A DNA stretch of 64,000 nucleotides from Stieleria neptunia (GTDB lineage Bacteria; Planctomycetota; Planctomycetia; Pirellulales; Pirellulaceae), in NCBI RefSeq assembly GCF_007754155.1, contig NZ_CP037423.1, forward strand, positions 7,870,938 to 7,934,937. Reading direction: 5' to 3'. The position numbers and the translations under genes were made by a program. A model generated the notes under the pieces. That model was not told the origin of the DNA and searched no databases. It was given only the letters and a program-made list of their open reading frames with translations. Positions 50,785 through 58,989 of the stretch are shown in pieces (the first letter of the stretch is position 1; the number at the start of each line of letters is the position of its first letter).

Positions 50785-52419
50785 GTGTATTTGGTCACCC
50801 TTCTCTCGTTCCTTTTTTTCACGGGGCTCGTGGGCCTGTGTACCTGGTGGATCACTCGCAAAGACGACCACGGCAGCAGCACCGGCTACTTTTTGGGCGG
50901 GCGTTCGCTGACATTTCCGCTGATCGCAGGCTCTCTGCTGCTGACGAACCTCTCGACCGAACAAATGGTCGGGCTCAACGGAGCGGCCTTCACCGACGGA
51001 CTGTGTGTGATGGTCTGGGAGGTGGTCTGTGTGGTGGCGCTGGTGTTCATGGCTTGGTTCTTTTTGCCGCGGTTTTTGCGAAGCGGCGTGGCCACCGTTC
51101 CGCAATACCTGGAGATCCGCTTTGACCATCAAACCCAGGTGATCACCAACCTGATTTTTCTGTTGGCCTACGTCGGCATCTTGTTGCCGATCATTCTGTA
51201 CACGGGCGCGACAGGGATGGTCGGCATTCTGGATGTGCCTTCGATGTTGGGCAGTTTGCCCGAGAGCGTGGGGATGGACCCCGGCACCATGGCGCTGTGG
51301 TTGATCGTCTGGGCGGTGGGTCTGATCGGTTCGGTGTACGCGTTGTTTGGTGGGCTGCGCACCGTCGCGGTTTCCGACACGATCAACGGCGTCGGTCTGC
51401 TGGTCGGCGGCTTCATGATCACCGCCTTCGCACTGGCGCAGCTCGGCGGCGAGGGGGGGATTTCCGAAGGCGCGAGCTTGTTGGTGGAACAACAACGCGA
51501 TCGATTCAACTCGGTCGGCGGCGACGACAGTTCGGTACCGTTCGGCACGATTTTTAGCGGCATCTTTTTGCTGAACTTGTTCTACTGGACCACCAACCAG
51601 CAAATCATCCAGCGGACCTTCGGCGCCAGCAGCTTGGCCGAAGGTCAAAAAGGGGTCTTGTTGACCGGCGCGTTGAAGTTACTGGGGCCGCTCTACTTGG
51701 TCATCCCCGGCATGTTGGCGTACAGCTTGTTCGCCGGCGATGACATCAAGGCCGACCAGGCGTATGGCATGTTGGTCAACAAGGTGCTTCCCGCCCCGCT
51801 GACGGGCTTCTTTGCCGCCGCGATGATCGGAGCGATTTTGTCCAGCTTTAACTCGGCGCTGAACAGTTCCTGCACGCTGTTCAGCCTGGGGCTGTTTAAG
51901 AACGTGATCAAGAAAGACGCCAGTGAGCAGGCGGTCGTCCGTTCGGGAAAGATCTTCGGATGGATCGTCGCGGTGGTCGCCATGTCGATCGCACCGCTGC
52001 TGGCCAACACCACCAGCATCTTCGGCTACCTGCAGAAGATGAACGGCATGTATTTCATTCCCATTTTTGCGGTGGTGCTGATCGGCATGCTCACCAAGCG
52101 GGTTCCCCCGTTGGCGGCCAAGGTCGGTTTGATCGCCGGGTTTACGGTGATTGCCGTCGGCTACTTTGTGCACCCCTTCGACAAAATCGTTTCGTCCTTG
52201 CACGAGTACCATTTCCTGGGAATCGTCTTCGCCTGGTTGCTGATTCTGATGCTGGTGATCGGCGAGATCAAACCGCGCGAGACGGAATTTGTGCAGGAGG
52301 ATGTCGGCGCGGTGGACATGACGGCGTGGCGATTTGCCAAACCGGTCGGTTTGCTGCTGATCGCGATCGTGTTTGCCGTTTACTCCACGATGGCGGATTT
52401 CTCGATCCTCGTGCAGTGA
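50785..52419 (+). CDS. Sodium/solute symporter (SSS/SLC5 family)
   Basis: About 544 residues with 13 or more hydrophobic helices. Family features are YFLGGRSL near the N-terminus, [14 protein letters not shown] in helix 1-2, [15 protein letters not shown], and [31 protein letters not shown] matches the conserved sodium-site helix. It imports a sugar, amino acid or similar solute with Na+. I choose GTG 50785, giving an N-terminus [18 protein letters not shown], because AGGGA lies nine bases upstream and upstream codons are not membrane-like. The PII gene follows after 73 bases but has its own promoter. Confidence 0.88.
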   Translation: MYLVTLLSFLFFTGLVGLCTWWITRKDDHGSSTGYFLGGRSLTFPLIAGSLLLTNLSTEQMVGLNGAAFTDGLCVMVWEVVCVVALVFMAWFFLPRFLRSGVATVPQYLEIRFDHQTQVITNLIFLLAYVGILLPIILYTGATGMVGILDVPSMLGSLPESVGMDPGTMALWLIVWAVGLIGSVYALFGGLRTVAVSDTINGVGLLVGGFMITAFALAQLGGEGGISEGASLLVEQQRDRFNSVGGDDSSVPFGTIFSGIFLLNLFYWTTNQQIIQRTFGASSLAEGQKGVLLTGALKLLGPLYLVIPGMLAYSLFAGDDIKADQAYGMLVNKVLPAPLTGFFAAAMIGAILSSFNSALNSSCTLFSLGLFKNVIKKDASEQAVVRSGKIFGWIVAVVAMSIAPLLANTTSIFGYLQKMNGMYFIPIFAVVLIGMLTKRVPPLAAKVGLIAGFTVIAVGYFVHPFDKIVSSLHEYHFLGIVFAWLLILMLVIGEIKPRETEFVQEDVGAVDMTAWRFAKPVGLLLIAIVFAVYSTMADFSILVQ

Positions 52420-52424
52420 TCGAT

Positions 52425-52441
52425 TTGGCACGCAAATTGCC
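52425..52441 (+). promoter_or_regulatory. Sigma-54 (-24/-12) promoter of the PII gene
   Basis: TTGGCACGCAAATTGCC matches the RpoN consensus TGGCACG-N4-TTGC at every conserved base. The distance to the glnB-like start (52493) leaves about 40 bases of leader, as expected. It lies just after the symporter stop, so the PII gene can be expressed independently under nitrogen control. Confidence 0.82.
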
Positions 52442-52492
52442 TCCAATGATGCAGAGAACTGAGACTGACCCCTATCCCGGAGGAACTCTGCG

Positions 52493-52831
52493 ATGAAAAT
52501 TGTTAGTGCAATCATCAACCCCTTGAAACTGGACGCGGTGAGGGACGCCCTGGCCGAAATCGGCGCCAAAGGAGCGACGGCGACCGAGGTGAAGGGCTAC
52601 GGACACCAACGAGGGCATACGGAAATGTATCGGGGGGCGGTCGTGGACGTGAAATTTAACCCGAAGGTCAAGCTGGAAGTCGCGATCGAAGACGCCTTGG
52701 TCGACCCGGTCATCGAGGCGATTTGCAAGGTCGCGAAGACGGGACACATCGGCGCCGGAAAAATTTTCGTCACGCCCCTCGAACGCGTCGTGCGAATCCG
52801 CACCGACGAAACCGGTGAAGCCGCCCTGTAA
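52493..52831 (+). CDS. PII nitrogen regulatory protein (GlnB/GlnK family) lacking Tyr51
   Basis: The 112-residue protein aligns without gaps to Escherichia coli GlnB over most of its length: EVKGYGHQRGH (32-42), then the T-loop, KVAKTGHIGAGKIFVTPLE and RVVRIRTDETGEAAL. Residues for ATP and 2-oxoglutarate binding appear kept. In the T-loop, Tyr46 is present (MYRGA), but position 51, the residue uridylylated by GlnD, is valine (AVVDV). It should sense energy and 2-oxoglutarate status, yet cannot be modified at that site. GGAGG stands ten bases before the start. No amtB or glnA gene is adjacent. Confidence 0.93.
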   Translation: MKIVSAIINPLKLDAVRDALAEIGAKGATATEVKGYGHQRGHTEMYRGAVVDVKFNPKVKLEVAIEDALVDPVIEAICKVAKTGHIGAGKIFVTPLERVVRIRTDETGEAAL

Positions 52832-53120
52832 ATCCAGGCCGCCAATCCAGGTCAACGTCTGACCGCAACCAGGCATCGCAGTGAGGCGGACTGCGGTTGC
52901 CGACATCCGATCCGGGTCCCGAGGAAAAACATTCGTTGAGTACGCCCGAAGCGAACCGACCATTCTGATCGCATGCTTGCGGTCAAAAACGTGCCAATCC
53001 GCGCGCTAGCGAACCAACTCAACCGCTCAACGCACACCTTCGAAACCGGCCGCGCCGATTCGCACTGCACATCATCCACTTTGGCACTCAAGCATTTAGC
53101 AACGCTCGGTCCATTACAGG
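52832..53120. other. Short gap, nothing recognised
   Basis: Frames here are short and not gene-like, and no clear terminator follows the PII gene. Bases 53081-53120 lead into the hairpin element. Confidence 0.5.
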
Positions 53121-53175
53121 GTAGTGGACGAGGTTACGAGTCCTATCGCGAGGGACTCGTAACCGCGTCCACTAC
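53121..53175. repeat. Intergenic hairpin with 23-bp arms, target of MITE copy 2
   Basis: GTAGTGGACGAGGTTACGAG plus TCC (53121-53143) pairs with 53153-53175 with one mismatch, leaving a nine-base loop. The right arm runs directly into the inserted element, and the arm end TCCACTAC is part of the target duplication. Confidence 0.92.
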
Positions 53176-53176
53176 G

Positions 53177-53492
53177 GGTTCTTCCGCGAATTTACTGGCT
53201 GCTCTCGGATACTCGGGGAAGGTTTTTTGAGGGATGACTGCGATGTCCGATGGTTCTGTTCGGTCAGATGGCGAAGCCAGCTGTAGCGGAGACGGGCTCT
53301 GCGGAGGAGCAACCCGCCTAGGAATCACCTGGTCTGCGATGCGCCGAAGGTGCTTCGTGCCCTCCACCGGCCCGCGTCGCCGGAGGCGCGTTTGAACCGA
53401 GCGGTTGTCGTCCAACCCCCATTCGGACATCGCAGCAATGCCTCAAAAAACCTGGGTCCTGAGTGATTACCCACTAAGATCCGCGAAGAACC
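53177..53492. mobile_element. MITE-like element, copy 2 (316 bp), with 9-bp target duplication
   Basis: This is the same sequence as 24942-25254 with scattered substitutions. The left end GGTTCTTCCGCGAATTTACT and the right end, whose complement is GGTTCTTCGCGGATCTTAGT, form a terminal inverted repeat of about 22 bp. The direct repeat TCCACTACG lies at 53168-53176 and 53493-53501. An internal second inverted repeat allows a long hairpin. The minus-strand frame through it (53143-53430) encodes a peptide shared by both copies, but it extends past the element border in each case, so it is not a gene. No transposase is present. Confidence 0.88.
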
Positions 53493-53589
53493 TCCACTAC
53501 GAAAACCGACACCTATTGGTCGTGCGGTGTTTTTGAAACGCAACCGGACGGCTCGCGGGTTGTCGTTTTAGTCGGGTTCTGCGGAGTTA

Positions 53590-53690
53590 ATGGCGAGCCG
53601 CTGGCCGTAAGGCCTCGGGCAACGTCGCAGTGCCCGGCCGCTTACGCGTCGCGGCTCACTAAATCGACAGCCCGCTTGCGCCGTTCCGCT
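53590..53690 (+). repeat. Dispersed 101-bp repeat, forward copy
   Basis: The sequence, with TGGCCGTAAGGCCTCGGGCA and CCGGCCGCTTACGCGTCGCG as landmarks, recurs in inverse orientation at 58797-58900 with about a dozen differences. The rest of 53502-53828 has no gene; 53681-53735 is similar to 37508-37560. Confidence 0.85.
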
Positions 53691-53828
53691 AACAAATGCT
53701 GCACAGCGTTACCCGAAGGGCAGGCGACGTGTTGTATGATGTGGATCATCCGCAGCCTGCGCGCCCCGCCGTGACAGTGGAGTTGGCGAAGTGGGGCCGC
53801 TTTGATTCCGTGATCAAGGACAATCCCG

Positions 53829-54050
53829 ATGGCAAAGCATGAAGTCGAGTTTGATGTTCCCAAACGCCCCCTCGGTCGCGCGGACATCGAATTCACGGTC
53901 AAGGCAGACGGCAGCGTGCTGGGCACGTTGACGGTTTCCAACGGCTCGCTGGTCTGGTTTCCCAAAGGCACGACGAACGGCTGCAAGATGGGATGGAGCA
54001 AGTTCGATGCGTTGATGCAGGAACATGCCACCAAGCAAGAACGGCGTTAG
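53829..54050 (+). CDS. Small conserved protein of unknown function
   Basis: A 73-residue soluble protein, beginning MAKHEVEFDVPKRPLGRADI, with a two-strand pattern (IEFTVKADGSVLGTLTVSNG) and a terminal charged helix. It looks like a short beta-rich family that I recall in several planctomycetes and proteobacteria; the function is unknown. Composition is clearly coding, unlike the repeats around it. No partner gene is adjacent. Confidence 0.7.
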   Translation: MAKHEVEFDVPKRPLGRADIEFTVKADGSVLGTLTVSNGSLVWFPKGTTNGCKMGWSKFDALMQEHATKQERR

Positions 54051-54225
54051 TGGGCTGTCCAGTCGGTGGGAAGTCAGGGCAGGGATGGCAGATTGATTCG
54101 GGGCAGAATGATGGGGTCCTGCGCCGTCAAAGATTTTTTGGCGGTAGGGCGCAAGCCTCTTCGGTCTTTCACGGTGCAACCGGACGGCTCGCCAACACCC
54201 TCAGAGCCCGGCAACACGTTGATCC
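54051..54225. repeat. ATGGCAGATTGATTCGG and GGCGGTAGGGCGCAAGCC repeats
   Basis: Bases 54087-54113 repeat the element at 32822-32849. Bases 54138-54194 repeat 25723-25795 with a deletion in the middle; both contain GGTCTTTCACGGTG and ACCGGACGGCTCGCCA. Confidence 0.7.
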
Positions 54226-54933
54226 TCAGCCGATCGAGGATGTTTTCAACGAGTCGAGAAACTTCGGCACTTCGATCGACGCCTTGCCCCGAATGGTCAA
54301 ATCAAATTGGTCGCTTTGGGGCGTGTCGTCCAGGTTGATTTCCACGCGGCGACAATGCCGGGGCGTGCTTGCGACGATGCCCGCGGCCGGATAAACGACG
54401 GCCGACGTGCCGATGGCCAAGAATAAATCGCAGTCCGCGGCAAAGTCGGCGATGCGATCCAGACCGATCGGCATTTCACCGAACCAGACGACGTGGGGTC
54501 GCAGCGTGCCGACCAAATCGGGTTCGGTCGGGTGCGGCGTTCGGACACTCAGATCGCCGCGCCAATCAAACAGTTCGCCTGTCAACATGCAACGTGCTTT
54601 GAGCAATTCGCCGTGCATGGGCAAGACGTTCCGGCTGCCGGCACGCTGATGCAGGTCATCGATGTTTTGGGTCACCAGCAAAAACGCATCGTCGTGCTGC
54701 TTTTCAAATCCTGCCAACGCGACGTGTGCCGCGTTGGGCTGAATCGATTCATCGAGCAGCTTGCGGCGTCGAGCGTTGTAGAACTGATGCACCAGATCGG
54801 GGTTGCGGTCGAACGCCTGCGGTGTGGCGACGTCCTCGAACCGATGCCCTTCCCACAATCCGTCTGCGCCGCGGAAAACCGGGATCCCGGATTCGGCGGA
54901 GATCCCGGCGCCGGTCAGCACGAGCACTTTCAT
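54226..54933 (-). CDS. cobB: SIR2-family NAD-dependent protein deacylase (class III, CobB type)
   Basis: The 235-residue sirtuin has the NAD site VLTGAGISAESGIPVFRG (4-21), TQNIDDLHQRAG, catalytic His in MHGELLKARC and RPHVVWFGEMP. Tyr52 and Arg55 in QFYNARRR are the class III residues that favour succinyl and malonyl groups. Of the four zinc cysteines only the one in KARC is obvious; the second pair is replaced by TPHPTEPDLVGTL. It lies 25 bases downstream of the PEPCK-like gene on the same strand and is probably co-transcribed with it. Confidence 0.9.
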   Translation of the reverse strand: MKVLVLTGAGISAESGIPVFRGADGLWEGHRFEDVATPQAFDRNPDLVHQFYNARRRKLLDESIQPNAAHVALAGFEKQHDDAFLLVTQNIDDLHQRAGSRNVLPMHGELLKARCMLTGELFDWRGDLSVRTPHPTEPDLVGTLRPHVVWFGEMPIGLDRIADFAADCDLFLAIGTSAVVYPAAGIVASTPRHCRRVEINLDDTPQSDQFDLTIRGKASIEVPKFLDSLKTSSIG

Positions 54934-54958
54934 CGTGGCGGTCCCGCATCGGAGGTGA

Positions 54959-57900
54959 TCAAACGCCGGCCATCCGGTCGGCCAGGACCGGATCGTCCGC
55001 GGCCACCCGCATCGGATCGGCGCCGAGCGTTCCGACCAGGCTCTTCAAATACGTCGACGATTCCGCTTGGGCCAATCGTTCTTTGGCGTAGGCCAGGCGC
55101 TCGTCAAGATCGAGATCGATCCGCGGGCGGTCACCGTCCAGGGTTTCGATCGCCCGTTCAATCCGCTCGATGCAGTCGGTCCAATGCTGGATGTCACGTT
55201 GTTGTTGTTCCACCAGGCGACGACGATACCAATCGCTTTGCAGCATGTTGTCCAAAGTGAACAGGTTGCGGACCTCGGGATCGTCGATCGTTTTGCCTTC
55301 GTACTTGCCTGTCGCCAGGATACTGACGATGGCCCGGAGCGGCGGGCAGGCCAACTCGTACCCGCCGTCTTCCATGTAGAGCTTGGCAACTTTGGCATGC
55401 GCCTCAGCGATATGCAGGATTCCGTCGGCGAACGAATCGGGGTCTTGAAGTTCCGGTTTCAGGATATCGTCGGTAAAGACTTTGCTGGGGTTATCGAACA
55501 CGCGCGCCATGTAGGTGCGGACGAATCGCCGGGTGATGCGATATCCGAGTCGGCTGGCGGGAATGTCGACACCGTTGTGTTGGAAATCTTCGATGCGTTC
55601 CAGCATTCCGTTGTCGATCATGTGTTGCGGCGATCGCTCTTCCGGGGTCAATCGGCACCAGACCTCGGGGATCAGCAACGAGATGTCGTGTCCGACTTCG
55701 AACCGCGGTCCGATGTGACCGGCGGCGGTGCTGTAGCCTCCCAGCCCGGTCAGGATCATGGACACGATCATGTTGTTCATGTCGGTCGACGGCATCAGGG
55801 CATTGAAGGGGCCCTTGGTCAGTGCGCCTTCGCTGCCGGCACCGGTGGTGCTGGGGCTCTTGCCGGTCAATGAACAGAGGTAGTCCATCACCAATTCGGG
55901 CAACTCTTGATAATGCAGCGGGGAGTAGACAGCCAACGAACGAATTCGTTTTTCGGGCTCCGGCGGATTGTTCCGGCGTCCTCCGAGCACGGCGCCGACC
56001 GGGATATGGATCGGTTCATCCGGGCCGAGTCCTCGGTTGAACTGGACCCCGCGCCGGGCCACATAGGTTTCGCGGGCGAAGACCATGTCGGGCCGGTCTT
56101 GCAAGTAGCGTGGGTTTTTCGTCTGTTTGCCGTCGACCAGGCGGGGATTGGCCGTGCTGACGACGTAGCTGTCCCCCTGCTCGTAGGCCTTGGTGAGCAG
56201 ATCCGCCATCGGGCCGGTGAATTTGTCAAACTCGATCGCATCGAGCACGATGTCGCGAACTTCATCGTGGGTCAAGGGATGGAAATTGCTGATGAAGTTG
56301 GCCGGCCGGGACAAGTCCCATTCGGTCTGTTTGTCCAATCCTCGATGGATGGCATCATCGGGACGTTGGAACAAGCGGTACTCGCAGTTTTCGATAAACT
56401 TGTAGCTGGTCGCGGGAATGACGCTGTCGCCAAGGTTTTCGATGCGGTCGGCCGGGACGACGGTGCTGGCGCTGATGTCGTCTTCACGCTGCACCTTCGC
56501 AGCCGGGATGAAATCCTGACGCACCTTGAACGTTCTCCAGCGTTTGTTATCCAAGCCGACACGAAGATACGTCCCCACCAGAGCTCGATCGCCGATCTTC
56601 AATTCGTGTCCGGGCGAACCGTTGACGATGTCCACGCCGAATCGATCTTTCCAATTCGACGCTTCGCCTTCCTTGGTGAATCGTTTGATGATCAAGGCCA
56701 TCGAGTAAACGCGTTCGGGAATGCCTTCGAGCCAGCGATTGTAATCGTCGTTGTAATCCGGTGACGGCGTCAGCAGCTTGATCACACTGCCGAGACTCCG
56801 CGCCGGGCTCAACACGCTGCGGCTCGGTCCATCGGTGTAATCGGTTCGTCCGGAATAGCTGTCCGACCAGCGTTGGGAGTAATCCTTCTCGAAAATATCG
56901 TCCAGTTTGGCAAAGTCATCGTCTCGGTCGCCGACAAAGATCGGGCCGTAGAGCATGTAGTCGCGAAGACTCTTGCTGATCTCGCTCTTGCCGCCACCGC
57001 TGACGGTGCAGGGCTTGTGACAGAAAACGCCTTCGCCGACCGTTCCGACCAGTCGCCAGGAGGGCGCGTTGGGGTGTTTTTCCAAGCGGATTTTATAGCC
57101 GCTCGGGGCGATGTAGATTTGGTCCGGTGAAAGCGGAATCCGGTGTTCGTTGCCGTCGCGTGTCCACTTGATGCACCGCTCTTCCAAGGTCACCTTGGCA
57201 TTCTCGGGAATGTAGATGATCGACTCGTCGTTGCGATCAACGCCGTAGCCTTCGGGTTTGGCATCGACAAATTCCGCATAGTCGCGGACGACGTCATCAA
57301 ACGTCCGCCCGTTGTAGCGTTGACTGTCGACTTGGAATTCTTCCCCCAATGAATACGACGCGAACGCGAGCGCTCCGCCGGCGTGCTCCTCTTCCGATCG
57401 CCCCATCAGATTGCAGGCGTAACTGATCTGCGTCTTGACCTCTTTCTTGCAGTATCCGTAGTAGTTGTCCGCGATCAGCGTGACGACCACGCCACGGCGG
57501 TCGCGACAGGTCAACTTGAACGCCGTGCCGTTGTTGTAGCATTCCGATTCATCACTCCAACACATCCCGTCGCGGCGCTGCCGCTCCGACGCACTGCTCT
57601 CATGCGGCAATCCAAGTTCCTTCTTCGTCAACTTGGTCAGGTGGGGGGCCAAAATCACGCAGCCCGTATGCCCCGTCCAGGATTTCACATCGAGTCCGGC
57701 ATCGTTTTCGGGGATCAGCGGATCGCCTCCGTTGCCGAAGATCGATTCCACAAAATCCAGGTTACTCACCAAGCTGGCCGGTGCGAAGAATCGTGTCTCC
57801 ATCGACAGCGCGTTGGTGAACCCGGGAACCTCCGGGCAGACCAACGGCCGCAACATCAGTGAGACCCAGGTGTGCGCCGGGTCCTTCAACTCGCTCGTGT

Positions 57901-58507
57901 AGGGCAGCAGCATCAGATCTTTCGGCGGATTCATCGCCGCCCGGAACAGTTTGACGAACACGCCCTTGGGGACGGCACGCTTGTCACCGGGAATCGGCAG
58001 CCCGCCTTCGACCACATGGAACGTCCCCGCGGTCGTCCGACGGTCCGCACGTGGATTGTTCAACACCCCATTGGTGCAGCGATAGGAACTGACCAGATCG
58101 TTTTCAAAGGAGTCTCCGTTGATCGGCAGACTCAATTTGCGGGCCATCCCGTGACGGTCCAACGTCAACGAGCTGGACGGAAGATGAAGGGTTCCGTTGC
58201 GCAGTTCATCGGCAAAATAGCCGTTGAGGAACGTTTCGATTCGAGTGTCGACGGGGACGCGGTGCGAGGAGAGCAAACGCGATTTTTCACGAATGTTATC
58301 GAGAATCCCACTCGAAAACTTGGTCATCGCGTTGCCGAGTTCATTGTCACGGCCCAGCAGCCCGGCCGCAGCCAGTTGTAAGACCAAGTACGTGCGGAGG
58401 TTGTCACGTTCGACCGGGTCGGTGGTGAGCGACTTGTCCCAACCGACGGCACGCTGTAATTCATCCGCATCATGGAACAGTGAGAGATTTTCACGAAGGA
58501 GCGACAT
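54959..58507 (-). CDS. PEPCK-superfamily enzyme, probably PPi-type phosphoenolpyruvate carboxykinase
   Basis: The 1182-residue protein is about twice the size of ATP- or GTP-PEPCK, matching the roughly 130-kDa PPi-dependent enzyme described from Entamoeba and Propionibacterium. Residue numbers here count from a TTG eight codons earlier: a substrate-loop candidate YYGYCKK (357-363) recalls the YGGEMKK motif of ATP-PEPCK, and SGGGKSEIS (511-519) recalls its phosphate loop SGTGKTTLS. There is no signal peptide and the C-terminus (last 100 residues) is helical. The enzyme would interconvert oxaloacetate and PEP using pyrophosphate/phosphate. I am moderately sure; the superfamily is better supported than the PPi assignment. 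I choose ATG 58507 over TTG 58531. Confidence 0.6.
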   Translation of the reverse strand: MSLLRENLSLFHDADELQRAVGWDKSLTTDPVERDNLRTYLVLQLAAAGLLGRDNELGNAMTKFSSGILDNIREKSRLLSSHRVPVDTRIETFLNGYFADELRNGTLHLPSSSLTLDRHGMARKLSLPINGDSFENDLVSSYRCTNGVLNNPRADRRTTAGTFHVVEGGLPIPGDKRAVPKGVFVKLFRAAMNPPKDLMLLPYTSELKDPAHTWVSLMLRPLVCPEVPGFTNALSMETRFFAPASLVSNLDFVESIFGNGGDPLIPENDAGLDVKSWTGHTGCVILAPHLTKLTKKELGLPHESSASERQRRDGMCWSDESECYNNGTAFKLTCRDRRGVVVTLIADNYYGYCKKEVKTQISYACNLMGRSEEEHAGGALAFASYSLGEEFQVDSQRYNGRTFDDVVRDYAEFVDAKPEGYGVDRNDESIIYIPENAKVTLEERCIKWTRDGNEHRIPLSPDQIYIAPSGYKIRLEKHPNAPSWRLVGTVGEGVFCHKPCTVSGGGKSEISKSLRDYMLYGPIFVGDRDDDFAKLDDIFEKDYSQRWSDSYSGRTDYTDGPSRSVLSPARSLGSVIKLLTPSPDYNDDYNRWLEGIPERVYSMALIIKRFTKEGEASNWKDRFGVDIVNGSPGHELKIGDRALVGTYLRVGLDNKRWRTFKVRQDFIPAAKVQREDDISASTVVPADRIENLGDSVIPATSYKFIENCEYRLFQRPDDAIHRGLDKQTEWDLSRPANFISNFHPLTHDEVRDIVLDAIEFDKFTGPMADLLTKAYEQGDSYVVSTANPRLVDGKQTKNPRYLQDRPDMVFARETYVARRGVQFNRGLGPDEPIHIPVGAVLGGRRNNPPEPEKRIRSLAVYSPLHYQELPELVMDYLCSLTGKSPSTTGAGSEGALTKGPFNALMPSTDMNNMIVSMILTGLGGYSTAAGHIGPRFEVGHDISLLIPEVWCRLTPEERSPQHMIDNGMLERIEDFQHNGVDIPASRLGYRITRRFVRTYMARVFDNPSKVFTDDILKPELQDPDSFADGILHIAEAHAKVAKLYMEDGGYELACPPLRAIVSILATGKYEGKTIDDPEVRNLFTLDNMLQSDWYRRRLVEQQQRDIQHWTDCIERIERAIETLDGDRPRIDLDLDERLAYAKERLAQAESSTYLKSLVGTLGADPMRVAADDPVLADRMAGV

Positions 58508-58989
58508 AAAAATCTGGGTGGTTGGAGACAAAATGACGAAAACACGAAAAGAATAGCAGACGCGCGGCTGCCCGATGGCACCTCAGCCAAAGGAATCGCC
58601 GACCTGCGCCCTGTTAGCCTGGGGGAGCTTCCCGGAGCGTCAATGCCTATCATCGCTAGCGTTGCCGAGCTGCCCGTTGTCCGCCGATGATGGCGTGATG
58701 CACGCCTCGCCGAATGAGGGGGATCCGATCAGCCCTGCGGATCGGCAGCCGCGAGGTTTTCCGGCATCGGGCAGCCCGACGCCACCGGAGGAGTTGGCGG
58801 AACGGCGCGAGCGGCTTGTCGTTTTAGTGAGTGAGCCGCGACGCGTAAGCGGCCGGGCATCCAAGCGTTGCCCGAGGCCTTACGGCCAACGGCTCACCAT
58901 TGCCTCAACCCATTCCACTCAATCGACAGCCCGCGAGCGCCCTGCCGCGAACAAAAAACGGTCGCCGGCGGCGGGATCCAAGATCCGGC
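58508..58989. repeat. Gap with inverse copy of the 53590 repeat
   Basis: Bases 58797-58900 are the reverse complement of 53590-53690 with small changes, ending in a GCGAGCGCCCTGCCGCGAAC repeat tail near 58937-58952. No gene is supported in the gap. Confidence 0.8.

Noticed and set aside
53081..53101. TTTGGCACTCAAGCATTTAGC as a second sigma-54 promoter
   Set aside because: The -24 part fits but no GC doublet occurs at the -12 position, and no gene follows within range.
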